Assembly (NCBI RefSeq): GCF_014050225.1
Contig: NZ_JACFXV010000043.1
Coordinates: 310,001 to 374,000 of the forward strand
DNA length: 64,000 bases
Origin: Stappia albiluteola
GTDB taxonomy: Bacteria; Pseudomonadota; Alphaproteobacteria; Rhizobiales; Stappiaceae
Direction: 5' to 3'
In this document: piece after piece, positions 7,626 through 16,838 of the stretch
Numbering within the stretch: position 1 is the stretch's first letter
Layout of the letters: every line of letters begins with the position of its first letter
Program-made: the position numbers and the translations under genes
The notes under the pieces: generated by a model
Databases searched by the model: none
What the model saw: only the letters and a program-made list of their open reading frames with translations
What the model was told of the DNA's origin: nothing

Positions 7626-9665
7626 TTAATTGTCCTTCAGGAAGTCGTCGATGGATAACCCGCTCTTCTCGGCGGAGAGATAGTCGTCGGTGGTGGTGAT
7701 GCGCGGCCGGCCGGCGACCTTCATCGGATTGTCGCCGACTTCCCATTGCGCCGCCACGCGGCAGTCGTCGCACATGCCGATCAGCGCCACCTGCTCGGGC
7801 CGTTGGAACATCCAGTGCTTTCCCGACAGGCGTTCGGAAATCCGCCTGATGCTCGACTGCGTGCCGAAGGGCTTGCCGCAGCGCGTGCAGAGCGCAGGCT
7901 CCTCCTCATGCAGCACCGCCGGCCGCAAGGCACTGTCGTCGGCATTGTAGCGTGCTTCCAGCGTGATCACCTTTTCCGGGCAGGTCGCGGCGCAAAGCCC
8001 GCATTGCACGCAGGCAGTCTCCGTCAGCGAAACCTGAGGCCGGTCGGGATTGTCGGAAAGCGCATTGACCGGGCAGGCGCCGACGCAGGCGAGGCAGAGC
8101 GTGCAGCCGTCGCCGTCGATCTTGATGCGGCCATAGGGAGCGTCATCGGGAAGGGCAATGACGTCCGGCGCATCCTTAGCCCGCTCCAGCAGTGCTGTGA
8201 TCGCCGCCCGCGCCACGTCGCGCTTGCCGCCGACGGGGTCGAAGCCAGAGGGCTGAACCACGGGAGCGGTCCTTGCCTTCGCCCGGCATGCCGTGTCGAG
8301 CCGGTCCGGGTCGCTCTCGCTCAGGATCTCGAACAGGCCGTCGGTGTCGTGGCCCATGCCGGCAAGCAGGGCGCTGGCGATGCCGATCTCTGCCTGAAGT
8401 GGCACCAGTTCGTCGGCCTTTTGCGGCGGCGACAGGAAGATCAGGCGGCTGGCGCCGGCGAGGATCGCCGCAAGCATCTGCTCGTGGCCTGTCGCAGTCA
8501 CCGCATGCATTGCGAGCGGTAGAACGTTACCCGGCAGACCGTCTCCGAAGCGGGCGAGCGCCGAGATCATCTCCGTGCCGTGGGGATCTTCATGCAGCAG
8601 CAGGACGGGGTTCTTTCCGCCAGCCTCGCGATATGAGGCAAGCAGCGTCTGCATCCGGCGGATCTGATCGCCGCGCCCCGGATACTGGTAGAAGACGGCC
8701 CCCGTCGGGCAATGGGCCGCGCAGGAGCCGCAGCCGCCGCAAATGCCGGCATCGACCGCGATCCTGTCGCCGTCTTCCGTTATGGCGCCGGCCGGGCAGG
8801 CATCCAGGCAGTTGCTGCAGCCCACCTTGCCGGATCGGCCATGGGCGCAGATATCGGCATCGTAACCGACATAGAACGGCTTTTCGAACGTGCCTACCAT
8901 GTCGGAAAGAGCAAAGATCGCCCGCGCCACGGCGGCCGGGTCACGCGGGTCGGCGCGGAAATAGCCGTCCCGCTTTCGCGGCGCGGCAATCGGAGCGGTT
9001 CCCTCCGAAAGATCGAGGATCAGGCTGCACCTGGCGCGCGCGCCATCGCGCGGCAGGCCGAACTGCGGCGTCCGGCGGGAGGAGGGGAGCAGTTGCGCAT
9101 AGCCGTCCACCACCACGTCGAAGCCGCCGAAGGATCCGGCCGCGGACCTGAGCCTGCCGGAAAAGACCGGGAAATCCGCCACGGCCGGGAGCAGCGCATC
9201 CTCCGCCTCGCTGAGGACGAGCGTCACCGAAAGGCGGCCTTCCAGCTCCCGCGCCGCATCGATTGCCGCCTGACCTGCACCATAGACAAGGCAGAGCCCG
9301 TCGCTTTCGACCGTGCGCAGCGGCGCGGGCGCGGGCTCCAGCATCGCCTCGGCCAGCAAGGCCGCGATCTTGGGGTGCGGATCGGTATCGGACGCGCACC
9401 AGCCGGCCCGTTCGCGGATATTGGCAAACGCAATGTCCGCTTCCGGCGCCTGCTCGCCGGCCACCTCGGAAAACAGCGGCGCTTCCTGCGTGCAGGCGAC
9501 CAGGAGCGGTTCGCCCGTGCGGATGGCCTTCTCGAAGGCGTCGAGCTGCGTACGGCAGAGATGGCTGTGCAGCGGTTCTTCGCCGAAGGCACCGAGACGT
9601 CCGGGGTCGAGGGCCATCGTCCTCTCGCAGTTGCACAAGAGCACGCGCCGGCGCTTCATACCCAT
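7626..9665 (-). CDS. Polyferredoxin-type 4Fe-4S protein associated with formate dehydrogenase clusters
   Basis: A 679-residue iron-sulfur protein, much larger than a simple ferredoxin. After an N-terminal LLCNCERTM motif it carries ferredoxin-type clusters at CSNCLDACP, CGGCGSCAAHCP, CTLCLACVGACP and CVQCGLCAATCP. Near the C-terminus are extra pairs, CTRCGKPFG and CDDC, that look like a zinc or rubredoxin-like site. The middle contains Rossmann-like and HdrA/MvhD-like stretches (CLVYGAGQAAIDAA). It probably shuttles electrons in the cytoplasm. The ATG at 9665 follows GGGAGG with good spacing. It is divergent from DUF3305/DUF3306, the pairing commonly seen beside formate dehydrogenase genes. 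No catalytic subunit is in the window, so the partner must be elsewhere. Confidence 0.82.
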   Translation of the reverse strand: MGMKRRRVLLCNCERTMALDPGRLGAFGEEPLHSHLCRTQLDAFEKAIRTGEPLLVACTQEAPLFSEVAGEQAPEADIAFANIRERAGWCASDTDPHPKIAALLAEAMLEPAPAPLRTVESDGLCLVYGAGQAAIDAARELEGRLSVTLVLSEAEDALLPAVADFPVFSGRLRSAAGSFGGFDVVVDGYAQLLPSSRRTPQFGLPRDGARARCSLILDLSEGTAPIAAPRKRDGYFRADPRDPAAVARAIFALSDMVGTFEKPFYVGYDADICAHGRSGKVGCSNCLDACPAGAITEDGDRIAVDAGICGGCGSCAAHCPTGAVFYQYPGRGDQIRRMQTLLASYREAGGKNPVLLLHEDPHGTEMISALARFGDGLPGNVLPLAMHAVTATGHEQMLAAILAGASRLIFLSPPQKADELVPLQAEIGIASALLAGMGHDTDGLFEILSESDPDRLDTACRAKARTAPVVQPSGFDPVGGKRDVARAAITALLERAKDAPDVIALPDDAPYGRIKIDGDGCTLCLACVGACPVNALSDNPDRPQVSLTETACVQCGLCAATCPEKVITLEARYNADDSALRPAVLHEEEPALCTRCGKPFGTQSSIRRISERLSGKHWMFQRPEQVALIGMCDDCRVAAQWEVGDNPMKVAGRPRITTTDDYLSAEKSGLSIDDFLKDN

Positions 9666-9735
9666 TCATGTCCTCCCGTGCGCCCCGACAGCCGGGACGC
9701 CATGCCGCTGATTGAGCGGCAATTTCTTGTCGTTA

Positions 9736-9766
9736 CCCTATTTGTAGGGGGCGCAACCATGGTTGC
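9736..9766. promoter_or_regulatory. Two palindromes in the polyferredoxin/DUF3305 divergent promoter
   Basis: CCCTA-TTTG-TAGGG (9736-9749) is followed directly by a perfect 14-bp palindrome GCAACCATGGTTGC (9753-9766). Both sit midway between the divergent starts (minus gene 9665, plus gene 9856). This position is typical of operators controlling both directions. The regulator is not identifiable from the sequence. Confidence 0.4.
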
Positions 9767-9855
9767 CAAGTAAACTCGGACTTTCTGCGCTTGCCATTGT
9801 CAAATCCCTGCCGTCACTCCAGAATTGTCCTGAAAGATCGATTGGGAGGTCGCCC

Positions 9856-10386
9856 TTGGCGAAGGAAGTGTCCAGGCAGTTCGGCGTCGTGCTTCAGCGC
9901 CGGCCCGCAGTGTCGAAATGGGCGGACTGGGTTTGGTCGGTGGCGGATATTGTTCCCGATGCCCCGGCTACTGACGGCTGGCGCGAAATCGCCCGCGAGG
10001 GCGATGTCGTCCGCTACATGAACGCGCCTTTCACCGCGACGCTTTATGAGAAGATGGTGGAGGCTTACGATTCCAATATCGAGACGGGCCAGCCGGCAAT
10101 ATGGGTGGCTCTTGCCGAAAACGATGCCGGCGACCCGCCCTGGCGGGTAATCGGCGTGACGGTCGACCCCTATCAGGCGCAAAGCTGGCAAGAGGCGGGC
10201 GAGGGGCTGGTGGAACGTATTGCTCTGGCTCCCGATGCGGTGGCGTGGATGGCGCGGTTCCTTCAGGAGGTGCCTGAAGCGCCTGCCTTCCGCAAGAGGC
10301 GGCGGGATTCCGCGAAGGTCGAGGAGCCGCAGTTCGGCAAGACGCCGATCTTTTCGCCGGAGCATCGCCGCAGCGAGCAGGATTGA
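9856..10386 (+). CDS. DUF3305 domain protein
   Basis: A 176-residue soluble protein. I chose the TTG at 9856 because GGGAGG (9844-9849) lies seven bases upstream and the product then starts with the conserved MAKEVSRQFGVVLQRR; an ATG at 9763 would add an unrelated 31-residue leader. Conserved features include SKWADWVWSVADIVPDAP, a central YDSNIETGQPAIWVAL and the RVIGVTVDPYQAQSW stretch. DUF3305 proteins nearly always precede DUF3306 and accompany formate dehydrogenase genes. The biochemical role is unknown. The DUF3306 start follows four bases after its stop. Confidence 0.8.
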   Translation: MAKEVSRQFGVVLQRRPAVSKWADWVWSVADIVPDAPATDGWREIAREGDVVRYMNAPFTATLYEKMVEAYDSNIETGQPAIWVALAENDAGDPPWRVIGVTVDPYQAQSWQEAGEGLVERIALAPDAVAWMARFLQEVPEAPAFRKRRRDSAKVEEPQFGKTPIFSPEHRRSEQD

Positions 10387-10389
10387 GAT

Positions 10390-11052
10390 ATGGGCGAGGA
10401 AGAAGGATTCCTGAAGCGCTGGTCCCGCCTCAAGCAGGAGGCCCAGACCGAGCCTGAAGCGCCGACGGCGGAAGAGGAAACTCAGGACGAACTCGACGTG
10501 ATCGTCGAAGAGGCCGAGGATATCGAGGCCGCCAACCGGGCAGCTGCCGAGGCGGTCGATCTGGAAGGCCTCAGCTATGATTCCGATTTCTCCGTCTTTC
10601 TGAAGAAGGGCGTGCCCGCAGCGCTGAAGAATGCGGCGCTGCGCAAGCTGTGGGCCTCGAACCCCGTACTTGCCAATGTCGACGGCCTCAACGACTACGA
10701 TGAGGATTTTCGCCTCGGCAATCAGCTCGGGCGAGAGTTCAGATCGGCTTGGGAGGCCGGGCGCGGCTATGCCCGCAAATTCGAGGAAATGAGGAAGAAG
10801 GCGGCGGAGGCTTCCGGCACGGAGCCGGTTGCCGGAGCTGCTCCCACGGATGCGCCGTCTCAGCCGGCGGACGAGACACGGCCCTCCGGGCCCGATGCGG
10901 AACCGGACGCCGATGACGGTGCGGACAGTCATGCGGCGGCTCCCGGGCCCGCGGCGGCCGACGATCCCAAAGCGTTCCCGGACGAGCCACGGGAGGACGA
11001 GAAGCCGAACAAGGTTTCCCTCAGGAGGCGGATGACCTTCGGAGAAGGTTGA
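10390..11052 (+). CDS. DUF3306 domain protein
   Basis: A 220-residue, strongly charged protein. The N-terminus EEGFLKRWSRLKQEA and the central LSYDSDFSVFLKKGVPAALKN-type block, followed by ALRKLWASNPVLANVDGLNDY, are typical of DUF3306. The region after residue about 140 is a low-complexity acidic/proline/alanine linker. A basic C-terminal end (VSLRRRMTF) closes the protein. No signal peptide or cofactor motif is present. It is translationally coupled to DUF3305. The family is linked by neighbourhood to formate dehydrogenase, but the usual following genes (TorD-like chaperone and catalytic subunit) are absent; a repeat-rich gap follows instead. Confidence 0.8.
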   Translation: MGEEEGFLKRWSRLKQEAQTEPEAPTAEEETQDELDVIVEEAEDIEAANRAAAEAVDLEGLSYDSDFSVFLKKGVPAALKNAALRKLWASNPVLANVDGLNDYDEDFRLGNQLGREFRSAWEAGRGYARKFEEMRKKAAEASGTEPVAGAAPTDAPSQPADETRPSGPDAEPDADDGADSHAAAPGPAAADDPKAFPDEPREDEKPNKVSLRRRMTFGEG

Positions 11053-11683
11053 GTGTCCGGCCAACTTTCGGCGGGCGACTGGATGCGTAGCCTTTCCGCC
11101 CGTCTTCGCCGGGCCCTGTACCGGGAAACCGGGACCCGGCGATCCATCGGAAGGCTGTGCGGCAAGGGGTGATATCGCGTGGATACGCGGGTCAAGCCCG
11201 CGTATGACGAGCCGAGAGGGTACGGAAGAGGGGTAACCCCACACTCCGCCGTCATCCCGGGCGAGTGAGGCGCAGCCGAACGATGACCCGGATCCGGAAA
11301 TCAGCGCGGGCGCAGCCCGTACCTAATCCAATTCAAGATGCGCTGCCTCTCCCTTCGTCATTGCCGGGCTTGACCCAGCAATCCATCGGACGATGGCGAA
11401 ATGTGCTGGCGCCAAATGGATACGCGGGTCGAGCCCGTGTATGACGAACCGAGAGGCTGGAACGAAGAGGGAGCTGCACGCTCCGTCATGCCCATGCAGG
11501 CTGGTATCCAGTCAGCAATTGCGCGGTTCATGATGCTGAAGCAGCCCTCTGCCGGCTGCCTCAATTCACGCGAAACGCGATTACCGATTTTTAGGATGCG
11601 TGGCAGCGGTCTATAGGAAGGTTCGTTAAGGCGTGCCGGTATATCGCGGCCGGTACTTGATAACATTTTTTCGGAGATTATCG
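11053..11683. repeat. Mosaic of rhizobial-type intergenic repeats
   Basis: This 630-base stretch holds no supportable gene. It contains two imperfect copies of an approximately 40-base unit (11181-11220 and 11418-11457) sharing GGATACGCGGGTC, GCCCG, GTATGACGA and CCGAGAGG. Each copy carries a hairpin: ACGCGGG-TCAAG-CCCGCGT in the first and the same with one wobble pair in the second. Other blocks (GTCATCCCGGGC near 11250, GTCATTGCCGGGCTTGACCC near 11357, CCATCGG near 11142 and 11382) also recur in part or complement. The pattern matches the RIME-like or mosaic palindromic elements scattered in rhizobial genomes; the exact class is not assigned. Confidence 0.65.
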
Positions 11684-12307
11684 GTGACGAAGCCGAATCC
11701 GGGCCGGCAGCGCCCTTTTGAAATCCTGGCTTCGATACCGCCGACTCCGCCTGGAGACGCCATCGCCAGTTGGGTAGCCTCGGATCGCCGCGTCATGCGG
11801 TACTTCCTTGGCGACGAGGAACGGCGGCGACGCCTCTTCCTGCCGGGACTGGATCGATCCCGTATCGTCGCGGTGGTCAGCGGCACCAATATCCTCGGAT
11901 ACGCATCCTTCAAGCTTGGCAATCGCGGCCCCCTCAATCCGGTATTCGCCGATTTCCGCCGCGAATATGGCGCCGTCCCCGGGCTCGTCAGGATGATGAT
12001 CTTTCATGCCGTCGAGTGGCGTGAGAGGGCGGCGGGACAATTCTACGTCTACGGCATCTTCGTGAAGCCGAAACATCGCCGCAAGGGCGTCGGCAAGATG
12101 CTGCTCGCGGCGCTTGTCGAACGGGCTCGCCGCGAAGGCGCACCCGTCATCGAACTGGAAGTGGCCGAGAATAACGAGCGGGCCATCAGCCTCTATGAGG
12201 GCTATGGGTTCACGGTGACGCGACGGGTCGGCATCGGTTTCCTCCGTCGCTTCTTTCCGTTCTCCGCGCTGCTGCGGATGCAACGACCGTCGGGAGACGC
12301 CGGCTAG
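11684..12307 (+). CDS. GNAT family N-acetyltransferase
   Basis: A 207-residue acetyltransferase. The acetyl-CoA-binding motif A is clear: VYGIFVKPKHRRKGVGKMLL, with the RRxGxG/A P-loop. It is followed by the motif B region ELEVAENNERAISLYEGYGF. I favour GTG 11684 (MTKPNPGRQRPF) with GGAG eight bases before it; an in-frame GTG at 11633 would add 17 residues. The unusual C-terminus GFLRRFFPFSALLRM is hydrophobic and basic. The substrate is unknown. The gene overlaps the convergent GNAT gene by four bases through a shared CTAG stop. Confidence 0.8.
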   Translation: MTKPNPGRQRPFEILASIPPTPPGDAIASWVASDRRVMRYFLGDEERRRRLFLPGLDRSRIVAVVSGTNILGYASFKLGNRGPLNPVFADFRREYGAVPGLVRMMIFHAVEWRERAAGQFYVYGIFVKPKHRRKGVGKMLLAALVERARREGAPVIELEVAENNERAISLYEGYGFTVTRRVGIGFLRRFFPFSALLRMQRPSGDAG

Positions 12308-12774
12308 AGTATCTTCTCCACCGCATGATTGTGGATCGGCGTACCGGCGACTTCGAAGTCGCGCCGGCCCAGATGCCGGAAGCCGTGCTTGAGGAAAAAG
12401 GGCAGGGCGACTTCGCTCGCCTCGGCATAGAGACGACCGATCTCCAGATTCCGCGCGGCTTCTTCCAGCGCTTCGTAGAGCCGCGAGGCGACGCCCCGGC
12501 CGGCAGCTTCCGGCGCACAATAGAAGAAGTGGATGTGCCCGTCCGTTTCAAGATCGGCAAAGGCAAGCGGCAAGTCATCGTCATCCGCGGCGACAAGGCG
12601 ATACCGTCCGTCGACCATTAAGGCCCGAAAGTGTTCCGGTGAGGGAGCAAGGTTGGCCCACTCTTCGACCTGATCGGGAGCGTAGCCGCGCGGCCCGAGT
12701 TCGAGCACGGACCTCCGATAAAGATCGTTCAGGGCCGGCGCGTCGTCCGGCCGATAGGGGCGTATTGCCGGCAT
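12304..12774 (-). CDS. GNAT family N-acetyltransferase
   Basis: A 156-residue acetyltransferase starting MPAIRPYRPDDAPALNDLY, the standard beta-1/alpha-1 opening of GNAT proteins. The acetyl-CoA loop is HFFYCAPEAAGRGVASRLYEA, spread over about residues 80-102. The later EASEVALPFFLKHGFR matches motif B. The ending (GTPIHNHAVEKIL) resembles YafP-like acetyltransferases. The substrate is unknown. Its stop codon shares a CTAG with the convergent acetyltransferase at 11684, and its start lies 270 bases closer to parC's stop than any other gene, with only 21 bases between the parC end (12796) and this start. Confidence 0.82.
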   Translation of the reverse strand: MPAIRPYRPDDAPALNDLYRRSVLELGPRGYAPDQVEEWANLAPSPEHFRALMVDGRYRLVAADDDDLPLAFADLETDGHIHFFYCAPEAAGRGVASRLYEALEEAARNLEIGRLYAEASEVALPFFLKHGFRHLGRRDFEVAGTPIHNHAVEKIL

Positions 12775-12795
12775 CGGTCACTCCGGATGGCGATG

Positions 12796-15045
12796 TCAGA
12801 GCGAGCGCTTGCCGAAGCTGTTGGAGCGCGGGAAGCCGTTGGGCGGCAGGCGGCCTGCCTGGGCACGGTCGCCGCGCCAGTCGGCCAGATCCTCAAGCGT
12901 GCGGGTGAAGCTGCGCCCGGAACTGTCCTGCCAGGTCAGGCCTTCGCTGCCGTTGAACACCAGCGCATCGGAAATGCCGCCATCACGGAAGCGCTGCAGT
13001 CGGACACCGCGCCCGCGCGTCATCTCCGGGATCTGCGCCAGCGGGAAGACGAGCAGCTTGCGGTTCTCGCCGATCACGGCGACGAAATCTCCGTCGGCCG
13101 CCACGCAAAGCCGCGCTTCCTCGGGCAACGTCACGTTGAGCACCTGCTTGCCCTTGCGGGTGTTGGCGACGACGTCGGCTTCCTTCACCAGGAAGCCGCG
13201 AGCCTCTGAAGAAATGACGAGCAGCCGGCGCCCGGGCTTGTGTACAAAGACGTCGATGACGTCCTGTCCTTCCTCCATGTCGACCATCAGCCGGATCGGC
13301 TCGCCGTGGCCGCGCCCGCCCGGCAGCTTGTCGGCGCCGATCGTATAGATCTTGCCGCCGGTGGTGAAGACGAGCAGCTTGTCCGTCGTTTCGGCGAAGA
13401 AGGAGATCTTCAGCTTGTCGCCCTGCTTGAAGGCGAGGGTGGAGAGATCCTGCTGATGTCCCTTGAGCGCGCGGATCCAGCCCTTTTCCGACACGATGAT
13501 GGTAACCGGTTCCTTTTCGATCATCGCGTGGTGCAGGTCGCCGACGTCGTGGTTCGGCGCTTCGGCAAATCCGGTGCGGCGCTTGCCAAGCTCCGTATCC
13601 GGGCCGAAGGCCTTGCCGATCTCCGTGACCTCTTTGCCGATCCTCGTCCACTGGCGCTGCTCGGAGCCGAGCAGGGCATTGAGCTCCGCCTTTTCCTCGG
13701 TCAGCTTCTGGTGTTCCTTGCGGATCTCCATTTCCTCGAGCTTGCGCAAGCTCCTCAGCCGCATGTTGAGGATAGCTTCCGCCTGCACGTCCGTCAGCTT
13801 GAAGGTTCGGATCAGCTCCGCCTTGGCATCGTCCTCCTCGCGGATGATGCGGATCACCTCGTCGAGGTTCAGGTAAGCGACAAGGTAGCCTTCCAGCACC
13901 TCCAGCCGGTGCTCGATCTGGCCGAGCCGGTATTCGGAGCGGCGGACCAGCACTTCCTTGCGGTGCTCCAGCCACTCCTGCAACGCCTGCTTCAGGCCCA
14001 TCACCATCGGAACGCGGCCGCGCGACAGCACGTTCATGTTGAGGGAGAAGCGGCTTTCCAGGTCGGTGAGCTTGAACAGCGATTCCATCAGCAGCGCCGG
14101 ATCGACATTCTTCGACCTCGGCACCAGCACGACGCGCACGTCCTCCGCGCTTTCGTCGCGGATATCGTCCAGCAGTGGCAGTTTGCGGGCCTGCAGCAGT
14201 TCGGCGATCTTCTCGATCAGGCGCGACTTCTGCACCTGGTAGGGAATCTCGGTGACGATCACCTGCCAGGTACCGCGTCCGAGGTCTTCCACCTCCCAGC
14301 GTGCGCGGACGCGGAAGCCGCCGCGGCCCGTCTCATACGCTTCGAGCAGGCCAGCCTGATCGTCCACCAGCAGGCCGCCGGTCGGGAAGTCCGGCCCCTT
14401 GACGAACTGCAGCAGGTCGCTCGTTTCCGCGCGCGGATTCTTGATGAGATGAAGTGCCGCATCGCAAAGCTCCGCCGCATTGTGCGGCGGAATGGAAGTC
14501 GCCATGCCCACGGCGATACCGGAGGAACCGTTGGCCAGCAGGTTCGGGAAGCCTGCCGGCAGGACGACCGGCTCCCTTTCCTCACCGTCATAGGTTTCGC
14601 GGAAGTCGACAGCATTCTCGTCCAGCCCGTCGAGCAGGCGGCGGGCAACCTCCGTCAGGCGGGCCTCGGTATAGCGCATGGCAGCGGCGTTATCGCCGTC
14701 GATATTGCCGAAATTGCCCTGTCCGTCGACCAGCGGATAGCGCTGCGCGAAATCCTGCGCCAGACGTACAAGCGCGTCATAGACGGCCTGGTCGCCATGC
14801 GGATGATATTTACCGATGACGTCGCCAACCACGCGGGCGCATTTCTTGAAACCGGCACCGGGATCGAGCTTCAACAGCCGCATGGCATATAGCAGGCGGC
14901 GGTGAACCGGCTTCAACCCGTCGCGCACATCCGGCAGCGCGCGATGCATGATCGTCGACAGCGCGTAGGCGAGGTAGCGTTCCTCAAGCGCTTCGCGCAG
15001 ATTGATCGGTTCTATGCCACCGGGCGGAATCAGTTCGTTTCCCAT
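12796..15045 (-). CDS. parC: DNA topoisomerase IV subunit A
   Basis: The 749-residue ParC subunit cuts and rejoins DNA in the ParC2ParE2 decatenase. The N-terminal breakage-reunion domain is complete, with the catalytic tyrosine at residue 125 in [10 protein letters not shown]. The tower and coiled-coil ([14 protein letters not shown]) follow, and the shorter C-terminal beta-pinwheel has repeats such as [20 protein letters not shown]. Length and the [20 protein letters not shown] start match alphaproteobacterial ParC rather than GyrA (no GyrA box seen). In the quinolone region the motif is [10 protein letters not shown]: Gln86 and Asp90 occupy the positions equivalent to E. coli ParC Ser80 and Glu84. 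parE is unlinked, at 48.5 kb. Confidence 0.96.
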   Translation of the reverse strand: MGNELIPPGGIEPINLREALEERYLAYALSTIMHRALPDVRDGLKPVHRRLLYAMRLLKLDPGAGFKKCARVVGDVIGKYHPHGDQAVYDALVRLAQDFAQRYPLVDGQGNFGNIDGDNAAAMRYTEARLTEVARRLLDGLDENAVDFRETYDGEEREPVVLPAGFPNLLANGSSGIAVGMATSIPPHNAAELCDAALHLIKNPRAETSDLLQFVKGPDFPTGGLLVDDQAGLLEAYETGRGGFRVRARWEVEDLGRGTWQVIVTEIPYQVQKSRLIEKIAELLQARKLPLLDDIRDESAEDVRVVLVPRSKNVDPALLMESLFKLTDLESRFSLNMNVLSRGRVPMVMGLKQALQEWLEHRKEVLVRRSEYRLGQIEHRLEVLEGYLVAYLNLDEVIRIIREEDDAKAELIRTFKLTDVQAEAILNMRLRSLRKLEEMEIRKEHQKLTEEKAELNALLGSEQRQWTRIGKEVTEIGKAFGPDTELGKRRTGFAEAPNHDVGDLHHAMIEKEPVTIIVSEKGWIRALKGHQQDLSTLAFKQGDKLKISFFAETTDKLLVFTTGGKIYTIGADKLPGGRGHGEPIRLMVDMEEGQDVIDVFVHKPGRRLLVISSEARGFLVKEADVVANTRKGKQVLNVTLPEEARLCVAADGDFVAVIGENRKLLVFPLAQIPEMTRGRGVRLQRFRDGGISDALVFNGSEGLTWQDSSGRSFTRTLEDLADWRGDRAQAGRLPPNGFPRSNSFGKRSL

Positions 15046-15153
15046 ATGTTCCGGTTACCGCCTTTCCTTTGTCAAGACAACGGGATTGCGGTTGAATTTG
15101 CACAGAAAAGCGCAGAATTCCGCCGATTTCTCGCGATCCGGGGTTTTCGGGTA

Positions 15154-15888
15154 TCAGCCCGACGCGCGCAGCACGGCCTGGATCAGACCTTCGCGTGCGT
15201 CCGACGGCTGAATGCCCCTCGGCTCCCAGACGTATCGGTGCAGGAAAAAGCCGGTCATCCGGAAGGCTTCCCCGATCGCCTGCCCGTCAGCTTGGCGCGG
15301 TTCGGCTCCGGTGGCCAGTAGGAAGGCGGGTAGCGGCAGCATCCGGTCCGCGTAGGGCGCGCCGGCATCCCGGCTGACAGCGCGGCCGGATTTCGGCGAT
15401 ACGAAGACCAGGTCCTCACGGCGCCCCGTCGCCGCGCACTGACTGAGGTCTAGGCCGAAACCCAGTTCGTTCAACACCTGCAATTCGAAGCGCACGGCGA
15501 GAGCGCCCGCGATTTCCGCGTTTTCGAGATGGTCGAGTACCACTTCCAGAGCGTCGTAGAGGGCAGGGTGCGGATCGCGCTCGGGCAGCAGTCGCAACAG
15601 TGCCGCCAGCGCCTGAATGGCGTAGATGCCGATCGCGCTTTCCATCAACTCGGCGGCCCTCAAGCGCACAGGCTCCACGGCATAGTTGCCCAGATGCCCG
15701 TCAAGCCTCGCCCGCCAGACGAGACCCACCTTGTTGCCGGGCTGCAGGCTTGCCTGATGGCGTCGGCTCCTGCCGCCACGCACGAGGCCGAGGTGACGGC
15801 CGCGCTCGCGCGTCATCGCTTCGACGATGACGTCGTTTTCCCCGTGCCGCCGGCAGCCGAGGATCACCCCTTCGCCCGCCCATTCCAT
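15154..15888 (-). CDS. recO: DNA repair protein RecO
   Basis: A 244-residue RecO, which loads RecA onto SSB-coated DNA in the RecFOR pathway. The N-terminal OB-fold opens [22 protein letters not shown] and continues to [23 protein letters not shown]. The helical body contains [23 protein letters not shown], with part of the cysteine region often used as a zinc site, though only one Cys is visible there. It is downstream of era in the lepB-rnc-era-recO order, with 38 bases between them, so co-transcription is likely. Confidence 0.93.
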   Translation of the reverse strand: MEWAGEGVILGCRRHGENDVIVEAMTRERGRHLGLVRGGRSRRHQASLQPGNKVGLVWRARLDGHLGNYAVEPVRLRAAELMESAIGIYAIQALAALLRLLPERDPHPALYDALEVVLDHLENAEIAGALAVRFELQVLNELGFGLDLSQCAATGRREDLVFVSPKSGRAVSRDAGAPYADRMLPLPAFLLATGAEPRQADGQAIGEAFRMTGFFLHRYVWEPRGIQPSDAREGLIQAVLRASG

Positions 15889-15926
15889 CGCCTTGTCCCG
15901 TTATCCGCGCATGTGGCTAATAATGC

Positions 15927-16838
15927 TCAGTGCGGAAAATCGAGCCCCATCTCGCGGTAGCGCTCGGGGTCGTCCGCCCAGTTTTCCCTCACCTTGACGA
16001 AGAGGAACAGGTGAACGGGCTGCTCCAGCACCTCGGCGATCTCGGTGCGCGCGGCCTGCGAGATCGCCTTGATCGTCTGTCCGTTGCGGCCGAGCACGAT
16101 GCTCTTCTGGCTGTCGCGCTCCACGTAGATCGTCTGTTCGATCCTGACGGAGCCATCCTTGCGCTCCTGCCAGCTTTCCGTCTCCACCGTCGAGATATAG
16201 GGCAGTTCCTCGTGCAGGCGCAGGAACAGCTTTTCACGCGTGATTTCGGCCGCCAGCATCCGCATCGGCAGGTCCGAGGCCTGATCCTCCGGGTAAAGCC
16301 ACGGCCCGGCCGGCACCTCGGCGGCGAAGAAATCGAGCAGGTCCTCGACGCGGTCGCCCGTCAGCGCGGAAACCATGAAGGTGCGGACGAAGTCGCAGCG
16401 CTGGTTCAGCTCCTGCGCCAGCGCCAGCAGGTTCTCGCGTTTCGTGACATCCACCTTGTTAAGGATCAGCACCTTGCGCAGGCGGATATCGGCGAGCTTC
16501 TCGAGGATCTTCTCGTTCTGCTCGTCGATCCCCTTGCGTGCATCGATCAGCAGCGCCACGAGGTCAGCGTCCTTCGCCCCGCCCCAGGCGGTGTCGACCA
16601 TGGCGCGGTCGAGCCGGCGCTTGGGCCTGAAGATGCCGGGCGTGTCGACGAAGACGATCTGTGACGGTCCGCGCATGGCTATGCCGCGCACGATCGCGCG
16701 GGTCGTCTGCACCTTGTGCGTCACGATCGACACCTTGGTGCCGACCAGTGCGTTGAGCAGCGTCGACTTGCCGGCATTCGGCGCACCGATCAGCGCCACG
16801 AAGCCGGCGCGTGTCTCCGCGTCCTGTTGTTCACTCAC
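15927..16838 (-). CDS. era: Ribosome-associated GTPase Era
   Basis: A 303-residue Era. The G domain shows G1 GAPNAGKST, G3 DTPG and G4 NKVD, and the protein ends with a C-terminal KH domain (QTIYVERDSQKSIVLGRNG). It acts in 16S rRNA processing and 30S assembly. I chose the GTG at 16838 (VSEQQDAETRAGFVALIG). The longer frame to 16952 overlaps rnc and encodes a non-conserved leader. This start overlaps the rnc stop by eight bases, giving translational coupling to RNase III, a functional partner in rRNA maturation. Confidence 0.95.
   Translation of the reverse strand: MSEQQDAETRAGFVALIGAPNAGKSTLLNALVGTKVSIVTHKVQTTRAIVRGIAMRGPSQIVFVDTPGIFRPKRRLDRAMVDTAWGGAKDADLVALLIDARKGIDEQNEKILEKLADIRLRKVLILNKVDVTKRENLLALAQELNQRCDFVRTFMVSALTGDRVEDLLDFFAAEVPAGPWLYPEDQASDLPMRMLAAEITREKLFLRLHEELPYISTVETESWQERKDGSVRIEQTIYVERDSQKSIVLGRNGQTIKAISQAARTEIAEVLEQPVHLFLFVKVRENWADDPERYREMGLDFPH

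Noticed and set aside
11181-11457. Possible CRISPR array from the repeated 40-base units
   Set aside because: Only two diverged copies, unequal surroundings, no regular spacers and no cas genes; they fit rhizobial intergenic repeats.
13240-14892. 550-codon open frame antisense to parC
   Set aside because: Mirror frame of a GC-rich gene; the composition is His/Gln/Arg-biased with no recognisable domain.
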